64,000 nucleotides of DNA, taken from contig JANOTP010000062.1 in NCBI GenBank assembly GCA_031416415.1, positions 1 to 64,000 of the forward strand. The letters are read 5' to 3'. The notes beneath the pieces were generated by a model that saw nothing but the letters and a program-made list of their open reading frames with translations, did no database searches and was not told the DNA's origin. This DNA is from JANYCO01 sp031416415. Lineage in GTDB: Bacteria > Bacteroidota > Bacteroidia > Cytophagales > Cytophagaceae. Positions 45,394 to 53,188 of the stretch are shown one piece after another (the first letter of the stretch is position 1; each line of letters starts with the position of its first letter). The position numbers and the translations under genes are program-made.

Positions 45394-46416
45394 ATGAACT
45401 ATAAACTTTTAGGAAAATCTGGTTTAAAGGTATCTGAGCTATGCTTAGGAACTATGGGCTTTGGTAAAGAGTGGGCTTGGGGAGCCGACAAAGAAACAAG
45501 TTTCAAAATACTTGACACTTACACGAATGCTGGAGGAAATTTTCTAGATACCGCCAACCGTTACACCGAAGGGACTAGCGAAAAAATAATTGGCGAGTAC
45601 ATTAAAAATAACCGCGACCATTATGTAGTGGCTACTAAATATACGTTACACGACAATCAAACAAACGTAAATGCTTCGGGCAATAATCGCAAAAACATGA
45701 TGCGAAGTGTGGAAGAAAGTCTTAAAAGATTGGACACAGATTTTATAGATTTATTTTACCTACACATCTGGGACCAACTAACGCCTATAGACGAAGTAAT
45801 GCGCGGGCTAGACGATTTAGTAAAACAAGGAAAGGTAAACTATATTGGTATCAGTGACACACCTGCATGGGTGATTAGTCGTGCCAATACAATGGCAGAA
45901 CTAATGGGCTGGAGCCGTTTTGTAGCTTTGCAAATCGAATATAGCCTCCTTCAGCGTACACCAGAAAGAGAACTAATTCCTATGGCAAAAGAGTTTGGTT
46001 TAACTATAACACCTTGGGCACCCCTTGCCGGAGGAGCGCTTACAGGAAAATACTTAAAAGGTGACAAAGGGAGACTTACCGAATCAAGTAAACGACTCAA
46101 TGAGAACAGTACCGCTATTGCAAAAGCGGTAGTAGAAATTAGTCAAGAATTGAATGTTCCTGCTGCTCATGTAGCACTTAAATGGACTACCTTACAAGGA
46201 TTTTCATCTATTCCAATTGTAGGTGCAACTAAGATTTCTCAGGTGGAAGAAAACCTAAAAGCATTAGACGTTACACTTACTAATACACATCTAAAAAAAT
46301 TAGATGAGGTGAGCAAAATCGAACTTGGCTTCCCAGGTGATTTCTTTAAAGAAGAAGGTGTAAAAAATGTTACTTATGGTGGGTTTTATGATAAAATTGA
46401 GCAACATAACGTTTAA
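45394..46416 (+). CDS. Aldo/keto reductase
   Basis: This 340-residue (beta/alpha)8 NADPH-dependent oxidoreductase has the catalytic tetrad Asp52 and Tyr57 (FLDTANRYTEG), Lys82 (ATKYT) and His124 (FYLHIWD). The cofactor region PIVGATKISQVEENLKAL is near the end. The sequence is of the AKR11/YdhF-like group with LGTMGFG at the start. The natural substrate is unknown; such enzymes reduce many aldehydes and ketones. It is monocistronic, with the small lipoprotein gene convergent 18 bases downstream. Confidence 0.9.
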   Translation: MNYKLLGKSGLKVSELCLGTMGFGKEWAWGADKETSFKILDTYTNAGGNFLDTANRYTEGTSEKIIGEYIKNNRDHYVVATKYTLHDNQTNVNASGNNRKNMMRSVEESLKRLDTDFIDLFYLHIWDQLTPIDEVMRGLDDLVKQGKVNYIGISDTPAWVISRANTMAELMGWSRFVALQIEYSLLQRTPERELIPMAKEFGLTITPWAPLAGGALTGKYLKGDKGRLTESSKRLNENSTAIAKAVVEISQELNVPAAHVALKWTTLQGFSSIPIVGATKISQVEENLKALDVTLTNTHLKKLDEVSKIELGFPGDFFKEEGVKNVTYGGFYDKIEQHNV

Positions 46417-46434
46417 TACTTTCTAACGATCTTC

Positions 46435-46848
46435 TTATTTATCCAGAACGTATTCGGCATCTTTCGGGCAAATATTGCCACCATTGCAGTGGCTATGAAC
46501 CTTTACTTTATCAGCATATCCAGTAGTAATAACTAGTGTACATTTATAATTATCCCCTGCAAAACGGTAGGTTGGTAGTCCAGTGCCATCTTTTTGCACT
46601 TCAATATCAGCACCTCTTTTATAAAATTGATTGGTTGCAACTCCTTTCATTTGTGCTTCACAGGTCATTTTATAATCTTCAGGATAAAATAAATAACTAT
46701 ACGTTGAATCGCTAATTTTTTTTAATAATAAAAATTCAGGATAGCCATCCCCATCAGTTTTGTATACTGCATCGTATTGATCTTTCGGCATCTTAGAGCC
46801 ACCACAAGCTACAAGTACCGTTAATAGTAGAAATCCAATTTTTTTCAT
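46435..46848 (-). CDS. Small lipoprotein, unknown function
   Basis: I start this at MKKIGFLLL (46848), 137 residues. The longer frame to 46890 adds MPILLYSFKGNICK in front of a complete lipoprotein signal peptide and is unlikely. The lipobox is LVAC with Cys15. The mature domain has four cysteines and beta-strand spacing (YSYLFYPEDYKMTCEA, YKCTLVITTGY, HSHCNGGNICPKDAEY), suggesting two disulfides in an exported protein. No family is recognised. Confidence 0.65.
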   Translation of the reverse strand: MKKIGFLLLTVLVACGGSKMPKDQYDAVYKTDGDGYPEFLLLKKISDSTYSYLFYPEDYKMTCEAQMKGVATNQFYKRGADIEVQKDGTGLPTYRFAGDNYKCTLVITTGYADKVKVHSHCNGGNICPKDAEYVLDK

Positions 46849-47024
46849 TTTGCAAATGTTACCTTTAAAGCTATAAAGTAATATTGGCAAGAAATAATTT
46901 ATTAAACAAGATGATAAAACGATTTATGCCTTCAAGAAATAGCTGTTTTAAAATTTATCTCTTGTATTCGTTTAAAATTAAAGCTACTTTTAATTTTAAA
47001 AATCTTAACAAATAACGCTATAAA

Positions 47025-47240
47025 ATGAAAAAACTACTCCCAATAGCTACAGTAATACTATTGCTAGCTACCTCATGCTCTAAAAATAGAGATTGTGTTT
47101 GCACCTATAAAGATGTTACTGGTGCAACGGTGACGCTCGAAGCCTCTACTATTGAAGGTTCGAAAAGCGCTGCGAAAAAAGCTTGCGAAAAAAATGATGA
47201 TGAGTGGGCAGACGTCAATGGATCTTGCACCTTACAATAA
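47025..47240 (+). CDS. Small Cys-containing lipoprotein, 71 residues
   Basis: The signal peptide MKKLLPIATVILLLATSC has its lipid-acceptor at Cys18. The 53-residue mature part carries CVC near its start and further cysteines near KKACEKND and GSCTLQ. It is a compact disulfide-bonded domain of the kind often seen in Bacteroidota lipoproteins. No function is recognised. The next gene starts 28 bases later in the same direction. Confidence 0.65.
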   Translation: MKKLLPIATVILLLATSCSKNRDCVCTYKDVTGATVTLEASTIEGSKSAAKKACEKNDDEWADVNGSCTLQ

Positions 47241-47268
47241 TTGTTTTACTAAATTAAAAAAATCAAAA

Positions 47269-47664
47269 ATGAAAAATCTTTCTATAAAAACTATTGTTTT
47301 AGTTATTGCTATGGCTACAACAATTATGTCTTGTAAAAAACTTGATGGTCCAGAGCCTGATACTAGACAATTTCTTACTGCTAAATCATGGGACGCAGTA
47401 TCAGTTCAAGATCCATCTACTGGCATGATCATGCCAGTAAATTCTGCTAACTGTAATGGACTTGTCTTTCAATTTGCCAATAATGGTATATTTTATGAGG
47501 GAAATGGCTGTGATATACCAAGTCAAACAGATACATGGGTAATAACAGATAAGACTATCTCTTTTCCAGACGCCAGTCAATATGTTATTACAACAATTGA
47601 TGCTTCAACTCTGATTGTAAAATCAGATAGTGATGAGGCTATTTTTACATTTACCAGTAAATAA
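47269..47664 (+). CDS. Lipocalin-like lipoprotein
   Basis: I start this 131-residue protein at MKNLSIKT (47269). The longer frame from 47152 runs through the end of the preceding gene and is rejected. The lipid-acceptor is Cys22 (TTIMSC). The mature part has the lipocalin-like plan of small Bacteroidota lipoproteins: FLTAKSWDAVSV, GLVFQFANNGIFYEG, DTWVITDKTISF and a final VKSDSDEAIFTFTSK strand. Cys residues at CNGL and GCDIP may pair. It resembles the lipoprotein at 766-1167 in layout. Confidence 0.7.
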   Translation: MKNLSIKTIVLVIAMATTIMSCKKLDGPEPDTRQFLTAKSWDAVSVQDPSTGMIMPVNSANCNGLVFQFANNGIFYEGNGCDIPSQTDTWVITDKTISFPDASQYVITTIDASTLIVKSDSDEAIFTFTSK

Positions 47665-47717
47665 TTAATGAAATAAAATGGCAATGTAAAATATACATTG
47701 CCATTTTATTTCATTAA
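47665..47717. terminator. Bidirectional terminator with perfect 24-bp stem
   Basis: Arms 47665-47688 and 47694-47717 are exact complements around the loop AAATA. They start directly after the lipoprotein stop. The AT-rich stem base and flanking T/A runs suit termination on both strands between convergent genes. Confidence 0.85.
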
Positions 47718-47749
47718 AAGAATTTTTATTTCAAATAGGCTGTTCCATT

Positions 47750-48508
47750 CTACAGTTTATTCACCGCATTTATCTCTTGCACTATAGCAGAAACCTCCGA
47801 TAATAAATCAACGTTTTTTTCTATTCCATTACCTACTACAATAACATCAGCTCCTGCCATTAAAATAGTATATGCTTTTTCACTGGTATTGATTCCTCCA
47901 CCTACTAGTATTGGAACCTCAACTGATTTTCGCACCGCTCGAATCATCTCCTTAGAAACCGGGGTTAATGCACCACTGCCTCCGTCAAGATAAATAAGAC
48001 TTAATCCAAGCATTTCGCCTGCCATTGCTGTGCATGCTGCTATTGCTGGCTTGTCGTGGGGAAGGGGAGTAGTATTGCTGATATAAGAAGCGGTAGTTTG
48101 GCGTCCACTTTCAACTAGCATATAACCAGTAGAGAGAATTTCTAAACCACTTAATTTCAAAATAGGTGCTGCTATTACATGTTGACCTATTAAAGCATCA
48201 GCATTGCGACCAGATATAAGCGAAAGGAGAAGTATTGCATCTGCCTCTTTACAGATTTGATTGTTACTACCAGGAAAAATAATTACAGGAATTTTTGACT
48301 CTGCTTTAATAATAGTAATCACTTTAGAAAGACTGTCGTCCGTAAGTAAGCTCCCTCCTACAAAAAAGTAGTCAATCTTATTTTCTATTCCAAGCCTTAC
48401 CATCTTTTTACAAGTCGCCTCATCCAGTTTATCTGGGTCTAATAAAACGGCAAAGGATTTTAGCCCTTTTGATTTTCTTTCCTGTAAGGAATGGTAAATT
48501 GGTTTCAT
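47750..48508 (-). CDS. Geranylgeranylglyceryl phosphate synthase family protein
   Basis: This 252-residue TIM barrel resembles archaeal and Bacteroidota GGGP synthases (PcrB superfamily). It shows LLDPDK (residues 23-28), the FFVGGSLLTDD phosphate/Mg region, IIFPGSNNQI, LLLSLISGRN, STGYMLVESG, IYLDGGSGA and PILVGGGINTSEKA with VVGNGIE at the phosphate end. These enzymes join geranylgeranyl diphosphate to glycerol-1-phosphate. In Bacteroidota the downstream lipid is unknown, but membrane ether-lipid-like products are suspected. It stands alone on the minus strand behind a shared terminator. Confidence 0.9.
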   Translation of the reverse strand: MKPIYHSLQERKSKGLKSFAVLLDPDKLDEATCKKMVRLGIENKIDYFFVGGSLLTDDSLSKVITIIKAESKIPVIIFPGSNNQICKEADAILLLSLISGRNADALIGQHVIAAPILKLSGLEILSTGYMLVESGRQTTASYISNTTPLPHDKPAIAACTAMAGEMLGLSLIYLDGGSGALTPVSKEMIRAVRKSVEVPILVGGGINTSEKAYTILMAGADVIVVGNGIEKNVDLLSEVSAIVQEINAVNKL

Positions 48509-48580
48509 CTATTAATATAAGAATCAAATATAATTAATTATTCCCTTCTTAGGATTTCAATGCTTTAATTAATATTGATT

Positions 48581-49399
48581 TTAACGAAAAGGTAAGCCTG
48601 GTATATACTTAGTTACTTTGTCTGAATTGAGTACAATGTTTAGATTAGCGCCAACTATTGGGTTCACACTGTTTACTTTAGTATATATGTTATTACCAGC
48701 AACATCAGAAGTACCAATAGGATAATAATATTCCGTCTCTCGCATAGCAAACAAGCCAATATATAGATTTTTGGTTATTCCATAAAAAACATCAGCTCTC
48801 ATTTTAGTAAAATCAATTTTGCGATCTTTATAGATATCAAACTCCAAATTTGAGTTAAGCACAATTTTATAGGACAACATAATCCCAAGGGGTTTTTTAA
48901 ACACATCAAAATCCTTATATAAAGCAACGCCAAGACCAACTTGCAAATCTTTCTTTGTGTCAAAAAATGCATAATTGAAATGATGAATATATTCTAGGGA
49001 TAATTCTTTTATGAATTGAACCGAACCAATTTTCCCTCTATGGGTGGCATTTGCTTTTATAGTCGCCATATTCAATTCAGTCTCATAGGCAAATCTATGA
49101 GAAAGGGATGCACCTACATACCATTTCCCCCCAGCATTCATTTCCAAGCCAAGTCTATTGTATATTCTGGTACTATTAGTAATTCTGTATCGATACTCCT
49201 TATTAAAATTATAATCCAAACTATAAAATACACAGCTGTTTTCTTTAAAATAGTATTCGCCTTTCAATCCTGTAAGTAAAATTGCATTATTATAGTCTTT
49301 AATTATTGGGGCGTCTGCAGGCTTGTCTTGAGCATTTATTTCGACTAAACGCAACAAGAAAAATAATAGTGTAGCAATTAAAGAGATGTTATTCTTCAT
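48581..49399 (-). CDS. Outer-membrane beta-barrel-like protein, unknown function
   Basis: This 272-residue protein has a signal peptide (cleavage near residue 23, EINAQ). The rest consists of amphipathic strands with aromatic girdles (CVFYSLDYNFNKEYRYRI, WYVGASLSHRFAYETEL, LSLEYIHHFNYAFF, IMLSYKIVL, LYIGLFAMRETEYYYP). This is typical of a small outer-membrane barrel. No known family is recognised. The gene is on the minus strand, 72 bases upstream of the GGGP synthase gene. Confidence 0.6.
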   Translation of the reverse strand: MKNNISLIATLLFFLLRLVEINAQDKPADAPIIKDYNNAILLTGLKGEYYFKENSCVFYSLDYNFNKEYRYRITNSTRIYNRLGLEMNAGGKWYVGASLSHRFAYETELNMATIKANATHRGKIGSVQFIKELSLEYIHHFNYAFFDTKKDLQVGLGVALYKDFDVFKKPLGIMLSYKIVLNSNLEFDIYKDRKIDFTKMRADVFYGITKNLYIGLFAMRETEYYYPIGTSDVAGNNIYTKVNSVNPIVGANLNIVLNSDKVTKYIPGLPFR

Positions 49400-49454
49400 A
49401 ATAAACTAAATAAAGCAACTTTTTTAGTACGAACAAAGGTATGGACAAAAAAAA

Positions 49455-49478
49455 ACACGAGACTAAATGATCTCGTGT
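49455..49478 (-). terminator. Rho-independent terminator of the H1-like gene
   Basis: The stem ACACGAGA / TCTCGTGT with an 8-base loop is followed on the minus strand by a run of about nine T. It lies 40 bases after the stop at 49520. Confidence 0.85.
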
Positions 49479-49486
49479 AGTATTTA

Positions 49487-49507
49487 AAGTCGGATTTGAA
49501 CCGACTT
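49487..49507 (-). other. tRNA T-arm-like hairpin
   Basis: On the minus strand a 7-bp stem (AAGTCGG / CCGACTT) encloses the loop TTCAAAT. Loop and closing G-C pair match the tRNA T-arm consensus GG-TTCRANY-CC. No acceptor, D or normal anticodon arm is found upstream, because the H1-like coding region is there. It is a tRNA fragment or a chance hairpin. Confidence 0.35.
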
Positions 49508-49519
49508 ATTCTCTCAAAA

Positions 49520-49921
49520 TTAAGAAAGAAGAGAGCTTACGAACGTAGTCGTAGAATCAGCTGGTTTAGCAGCCGCTTTCTTCTTAACTACTTTTTTTTT
49601 AGCTACTGGTTTCTTAGCAGCTACTTTTTTAGCAGCTACTGGTTTTTTAGCAGCTACTTTTTTCTTAGCTACTGGTTTCTTAGCAGCTACTTTTTTCTTA
49701 GCTACTGGTTTTTTAGCAGCTACTTTTTTCTTAGCTACTGGTTTCTTAGCAGCTACTTTTTTCTTAGCTACTGGTTTCTTAGCAGCTACTTTTTTCTTAG
49801 CTACTGGTTTTTTAGCAGCTACTGGTTTTTTAGCAGCTACTTTTTTCTTAGCTACTACTTTCTTTTTAGCTGCTGGTTTTTTAGCGGCTACTTTTTTGGT
49901 CGGCTTTTTTGCTGTTGCCAT
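49520..49921 (-). CDS. Histone H1-like Lys/Ala/Pro-rich repeat protein
   Basis: This 133-residue protein is composed almost only of Lys, Ala, Val and Pro. An 11-residue unit VAKKKVAAKKP occurs six times, five of them directly in tandem (33-bp DNA period). The C-terminal tail DSTTTFVSSLLS is not repetitive. This composition is that of bacterial histone H1/HctA-like C-terminal tails, which bind DNA electrostatically, so a nucleoid role is inferred. It has an unusually strong Shine-Dalgarno sequence for this phylum, suggesting high expression. The repeat could vary in number between strains. Confidence 0.8.
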   Translation of the reverse strand: MATAKKPTKKVAAKKPAAKKKVVAKKKVAAKKPVAAKKPVAKKKVAAKKPVAKKKVAAKKPVAKKKVAAKKPVAKKKVAAKKPVAKKKVAAKKPVAAKKVAAKKPVAKKKVVKKKAAAKPADSTTTFVSSLLS

Positions 49922-49926
49922 GTGAT

Positions 49927-49933
49927 CCTCCTT
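49927..49933 (-). promoter_or_regulatory. Strong Shine-Dalgarno sequence
   Basis: On the minus strand AAGGAGG lies five bases before the ATG of the H1-like gene. It is the best ribosome-binding match I noticed in the window, while most other genes here have only A-rich leaders. Confidence 0.8.
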
Positions 49934-50113
49934 TTTTTAAATTGTTAAACTAACTTTAATTAATAAACTAAAAGCACTTCAATAATATAGTTTTTTTTTA
50001 TAAGTTCCAAATATTCCGATGATTGAATTTTAATCAAGGCCTTATTTTCAACCCCACCAAGTCCTTATTTTCAGCACCCTTACACCCAATTTGTATTCCA
50101 TTTTTTCACAATA

Positions 50114-50172
50114 AAAAAACACGACACTCTGTACGCCTTTGTTTTTGGGAAGTACAGAGTGTCGTGTTTTTT
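50114..50172. terminator. Terminator of lysA with perfect 21-bp stem
   Basis: Arms 50114-50134 and 50152-50172 are exact complements (AAAAAACACGACACTCTGTA-type sequence) with a 17-base loop. A run of A on the left and T on the right let it terminate either strand. It lies about 90 bases after the lysA stop at 50259. Confidence 0.85.
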
Positions 50173-50258
50173 AAGACAAAAAAAACGTGTCAAATTAACG
50201 TTGTCTTAAAACGCAATTTTTAGTCAAAAAATATTTTTCAACATTTTTAAAATATTTT

Positions 50259-51491
50259 TTAAAATTCGACCTCAATTTGATTTCTTAAGAGATCTTCCAT
50301 CGTTTCACGTTTACGAATCAACACTGCTTTGCCATCTAAAATCATTACTTCAGCAGGTCTAAATCTTGAATTATAATTTGAACTCATACTAAAACCATAA
50401 GCTCCAGCATTGCGAAGGCAGACGACATCTCCTTCTCTCACCTCGTTCATCTCTATGTCCGTTCCAAAAGTATCTGTTTCACAAATATACCCTACCACAT
50501 CATATGTTTTCATTAAGCCATGTGGCGTTGATACATTAAAGATGCTATGATAGGCATCGTACATCATAGGGCGTATTAAATGATTCAACCCTGAGTTTAC
50601 TCCTACAAAAGTACATGCTGGCGTTTCTTTCACCACATTTACACTAGTAAAAAGAAAACCGCTCTCGCTTACCAAATATTTCCCTGGTTCAAACCATATT
50701 TCTAGTTCTCTTCCATATCGTTTACAGAAAGAGCTAAAGGCGTCTTTCATTTTTCTACCCAAGTCTTCAACGTCTGTAGTATAATCGCCCTCTTTATAAG
50801 CTACTTTAAATCCACTACCGAAGTCTAAAAATTTCAACTCCGTAAACATCATAGCGACTTGAAAAACAACTTCTGCCGCTTGAACAAAGGCGTCTGCACT
50901 TTTGAAATCGGAGCCACTATGAACATGGACACCTGATATGTCTAATTTATACTGGTCGGTAAGCGTGTAAACTTGTGTAATTTGATCTATTGAAATTCCG
51001 AATTTGGAGCGTTTATGACCAGTCATGATTTTTTTATTGCCGCCAGCATCGATATGGGGGTTAATCCGAATACAGATGGGATAACTACTTCCAAACTCTT
51101 GTCCAAATTTTTCTAGAAAAGGAAGATTGTCAATATTAACGGTTACCCTAAGCGAGACGGCTTCTCTGATCTCTTCGAAGTCCGAGCAATTTGGCGTAAA
51201 CATTATATTGTCAGGAAGAAATCCTGCCATTAACGCTAGCTTAATTTCTTGGACAGATACTACATCTGCACCAGCACCGGCATTTCTAAGCACCTTCAGT
51301 ACCGCTTGATTGGTAAGCGCCTTTGCAGCATATTTAATCCGTACATTAACACCTTCAAAAGCTTTTTTAAGATTTTGATATTGTGAAACTATCTTTCCTG
51401 CATCATATACATACAGTGGAGTGCCATATTCAGCACAAACATCCAGCACATTTATACCCTGGATCTGATATTGATCGTTTACTAATTGCAT
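50259..51491 (-). CDS. lysA: Diaminopimelate decarboxylase
   Basis: This 410-residue PLP enzyme catalyses the last step of lysine synthesis, converting meso-diaminopimelate to lysine. The PLP lysine is Lys57 in RIKYAAKALTN. Further landmarks are CIRINPHIDAGG, HVHSGSDF, LDFGSGFKVAY and EPGKYLV in the barrel, and the C-terminal CETDTFG whose Cys serves the partner active site in the dimer. GAYGFSMSSNYN near the end is the substrate-binding block. It is monocistronic, with its own terminator, and divergent from the trp attenuator region. Confidence 0.95.
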   Translation of the reverse strand: MQLVNDQYQIQGINVLDVCAEYGTPLYVYDAGKIVSQYQNLKKAFEGVNVRIKYAAKALTNQAVLKVLRNAGAGADVVSVQEIKLALMAGFLPDNIMFTPNCSDFEEIREAVSLRVTVNIDNLPFLEKFGQEFGSSYPICIRINPHIDAGGNKKIMTGHKRSKFGISIDQITQVYTLTDQYKLDISGVHVHSGSDFKSADAFVQAAEVVFQVAMMFTELKFLDFGSGFKVAYKEGDYTTDVEDLGRKMKDAFSSFCKRYGRELEIWFEPGKYLVSESGFLFTSVNVVKETPACTFVGVNSGLNHLIRPMMYDAYHSIFNVSTPHGLMKTYDVVGYICETDTFGTDIEMNEVREGDVVCLRNAGAYGFSMSSNYNSRFRPAEVMILDGKAVLIRKRETMEDLLRNQIEVEF

Positions 51492-51575
51492 ATTACTAGT
51501 GTACCCATTTATATATAGTGTCGCAAGTTACATTGTTTTTATCTTGTTAGAAAAATAATTTTCTGGTCGCTTCCA

Positions 51576-51608
51576 TTTGCTCTTTTAATAAATATTTTAT
51601 TATATTTG
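51576..51608 (+). promoter_or_regulatory. Promoter of the trpEG operon
   Basis: TTTG at 51576-51579 and TATATTTG at 51601-51608 match both Bacteroidota promoter elements fully, with a 21-base spacer. Transcription would start near 51613-51616, just before the leader peptide ATG at 51626. Confidence 0.7.
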
Positions 51609-51625
51609 AATCATAGAGTAAATAA

Positions 51626-51673
51626 ATGAGCAATTATAGAGTATATAGAAGTTGGTGGTGGCACATAAACTAA
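51626..51673 (+). CDS. trpL: trp operon leader peptide with three tandem Trp codons
   Basis: The ORF encodes 15 residues, MSNYRVYRSWWWHIN, with TGG TGG TGG at 51653-51661, four codons before the stop. Trp is a rare residue, so three in a row directly ahead of trpE is strong evidence of a charged-tRNA-Trp sensor, as in the enteric trpL. The stop codon ends 53 bases before the terminator hairpin. The peptide itself is not expected to have a function. Confidence 0.88.
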   Translation: MSNYRVYRSWWWHIN

Positions 51674-51756
51674 ACGTTTTTGTGAACTTGTCCTATATAT
51701 AATTAACAACTATAAACATTAATATTAAGGCTTGCTGTTCACGGCAGGCCTTTTTT
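51662..51756 (+). promoter_or_regulatory. trp transcription attenuator (competing hairpins)
   Basis: Segment 1 (CACATAAAC, 51662-51670) can pair with segment 2 (GTTTTTGTG, 51676-51684), with one T-T mismatch. Segment 2 (TTGTGAAC, 51680-51687) can instead pair with segment 3 (GTTCACGG, 51737-51744), which would break the 3:4 terminator (51727-51752). A ribosome stalled at the Trp codons covers segment 1 and frees 2 to pair with 3, allowing read-through into trpE. A ribosome reaching the stop codon covers segment 2 and lets the terminator form. Confidence 0.78.
51727..51756 (+). terminator. Attenuator terminator hairpin before trpE
   Basis: The stem AAGGCTTGCTG / CGGCAGGCCTT (11 pairs including G-T) with loop TTCA is followed by a T-tract ending at 51756. 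It lies 15 bases upstream of the trpE ATG, so it must control read-through rather than end a gene. Confidence 0.88.
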
Positions 51757-51771
51757 AATTTTAATAACACT

Positions 51772-53184
51772 ATGAAGAAATACAAATTAAAAACCAATTA
51801 CAGGAAAATACTAGCCGATACCATTACGCCTGTTAGCATTTATTTAAAGCTACGTGATAAATATCCAAACAGCATATTATTAGAAAGTTCAGACTACCAC
51901 GGCAACGAAGACATCTATTCTTATATATGTTGCAAGCCAATTGCAAGCTTAAAAGTAGAAAACGGAACCTTACAATTAAATTATCCTGACAACACTCAGA
52001 TTAATAAAAAAATAGTTCCTGAGTTGAACGTGACGGAAGAAATCGGAGCTTTTTCCCAGTCCTTTCAAGCAGATAAACTTGGTTTCCCCTTTATTACGGG
52101 AGGCATCTTTGGCTATTGCTCATATGACGCGGTTCGCTATTTTGAAGAAATTGAAATTGACACCTTCCCTTCCGACTATCGAAAGATACCTGATATACTT
52201 TATCATGTATACCGCTATATAATTGTTTTCAACCATTTCAATAATGAAGTATTTATAATAGAAAATGGCTATGGTGAAGATAAAGAGAGTGACGTTGATA
52301 AAATAGAGGGCTATATTAGGAAAAGAGATTTTGCAACCTATCAATTTAATTTGATAGACCGAGAAGAATCTAATTTTACTGACAATGAATTTCTTAGCGT
52401 ACTTCAAAAAGGAGTGGGTCATTGCCTTCGAGGTGACGTTTTTCAAATTGTACTCTCTAGAAGATTCTCTCGTCAATATAATGGTGATGATTTTAATGTA
52501 TATAGAAGTCTACGCTCTATTAATCCTTCTCCCTACCTTTTTTATTTCGACTACGGAAGTTTTCGGATTTTCGGTTCTTCGCCTGAAGCACAGATAGTAG
52601 TAAAAAATGGAAAATCTACTATTTACCCTATAGCTGGTACCTTCCGGCGTACAGGTGATGATAGTAAAGATTACGATTTGGCTAAAGAATTATTGAATGA
52701 CCCAAAAGAAAATGCAGAGCATATAATGTTGGTAGATCTTGCTCGTAACGATCTAAGCCGTCATTGTGAAAATGTAAAAGTCGAAACCTTGAAAGAGGTC
52801 CAATATTATTCTCATGTAATACATCTTGTTTCAAAAGTTACCGGTGAGATGATCGAAAAAGAAAATTTTGCCAAAATTGTGGGTGATACCTTTCCTGCTG
52901 GTACACTTTCTGGTGCGCCCAAACATAATGCCATGCAAATTATAAATAGATTAGAGCATGGCAATCGTGGTTTTTATGGAGGTTGCATTGGTTATATGGG
53001 TTTTAATGGAGAGTTTAATAGTGCTATCATGATCCGTTCTATTCTTAGCAAAGACAATGTGCTTTATTACCAAGCAGGAGCTGGCGTAGTGGCACTTTCA
53101 TCTATTGAAAGCGAACTTCAAGAAGTAAATAATAAATTGGCCGCTTTAAAAAAGGCTATTATTGAGGCAGAAAAAATCAATTAA
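51772..53184 (+). CDS. trpE: Anthranilate synthase component I
   Basis: This 470-residue chorismate-utilising enzyme makes anthranilate with ammonia supplied by TrpG. The N-terminal SILLESSD element is the family's tryptophan feedback site. The catalytic core has GDVFQIVLSRRF, PSPYLFYFDYG, GSSPEAQIV, PIAGTFRRTGD, MLVDLARNDLSRHC and GTLSGAPKHNAMQII. PabB is the alternative, but the Trp-codon leader directly upstream settles the assignment. The start ATG at 51772 follows the attenuator. It ends five bases before trpG. Confidence 0.95.
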   Translation: MKKYKLKTNYRKILADTITPVSIYLKLRDKYPNSILLESSDYHGNEDIYSYICCKPIASLKVENGTLQLNYPDNTQINKKIVPELNVTEEIGAFSQSFQADKLGFPFITGGIFGYCSYDAVRYFEEIEIDTFPSDYRKIPDILYHVYRYIIVFNHFNNEVFIIENGYGEDKESDVDKIEGYIRKRDFATYQFNLIDREESNFTDNEFLSVLQKGVGHCLRGDVFQIVLSRRFSRQYNGDDFNVYRSLRSINPSPYLFYFDYGSFRIFGSSPEAQIVVKNGKSTIYPIAGTFRRTGDDSKDYDLAKELLNDPKENAEHIMLVDLARNDLSRHCENVKVETLKEVQYYSHVIHLVSKVTGEMIEKENFAKIVGDTFPAGTLSGAPKHNAMQIINRLEHGNRGFYGGCIGYMGFNGEFNSAIMIRSILSKDNVLYYQAGAGVVALSSIESELQEVNNKLAALKKAIIEAEKIN

Positions 53185-53188
53185 AAAA

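Larger units (their letters stand above)
49922..50258. other. Intergenic region between the H1-like gene and lysA
   Basis: These 337 bases contain the H1-like ribosome-binding site at the left and the lysA terminator hairpin at 50114-50172. CCTTATTTTCA occurs twice (50040-50050 and 50063-50073). I see no gene; the 66-codon ORF here runs through the terminator hairpin. Confidence 0.5.

Noticed and set aside
47152..47268. N-terminal extension of the lipocalin-like lipoprotein
   Set aside because: The added 39 residues are an out-of-frame reading of the preceding small lipoprotein, and the true signal peptide starts at 47269.
49487..49520. Complete tRNA gene on the minus strand
   Set aside because: Only the T-arm fits; the upstream part is coding sequence and no acceptor or proper anticodon arm can be folded.
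49496..49948. 150-codon plus-strand ORF rich in Tyr, Phe, Ser and Trp
   Set aside because: It is the antisense reading of the H1-like Lys/Ala repeat; its composition only mirrors the repeat, and the minus-strand gene has a strong ribosome-binding site and terminator.
50023..50223. 66-codon plus-strand ORF between the H1-like gene and lysA
   Set aside because: It runs through the perfect 21-bp terminator hairpin of lysA and has no family resemblance.
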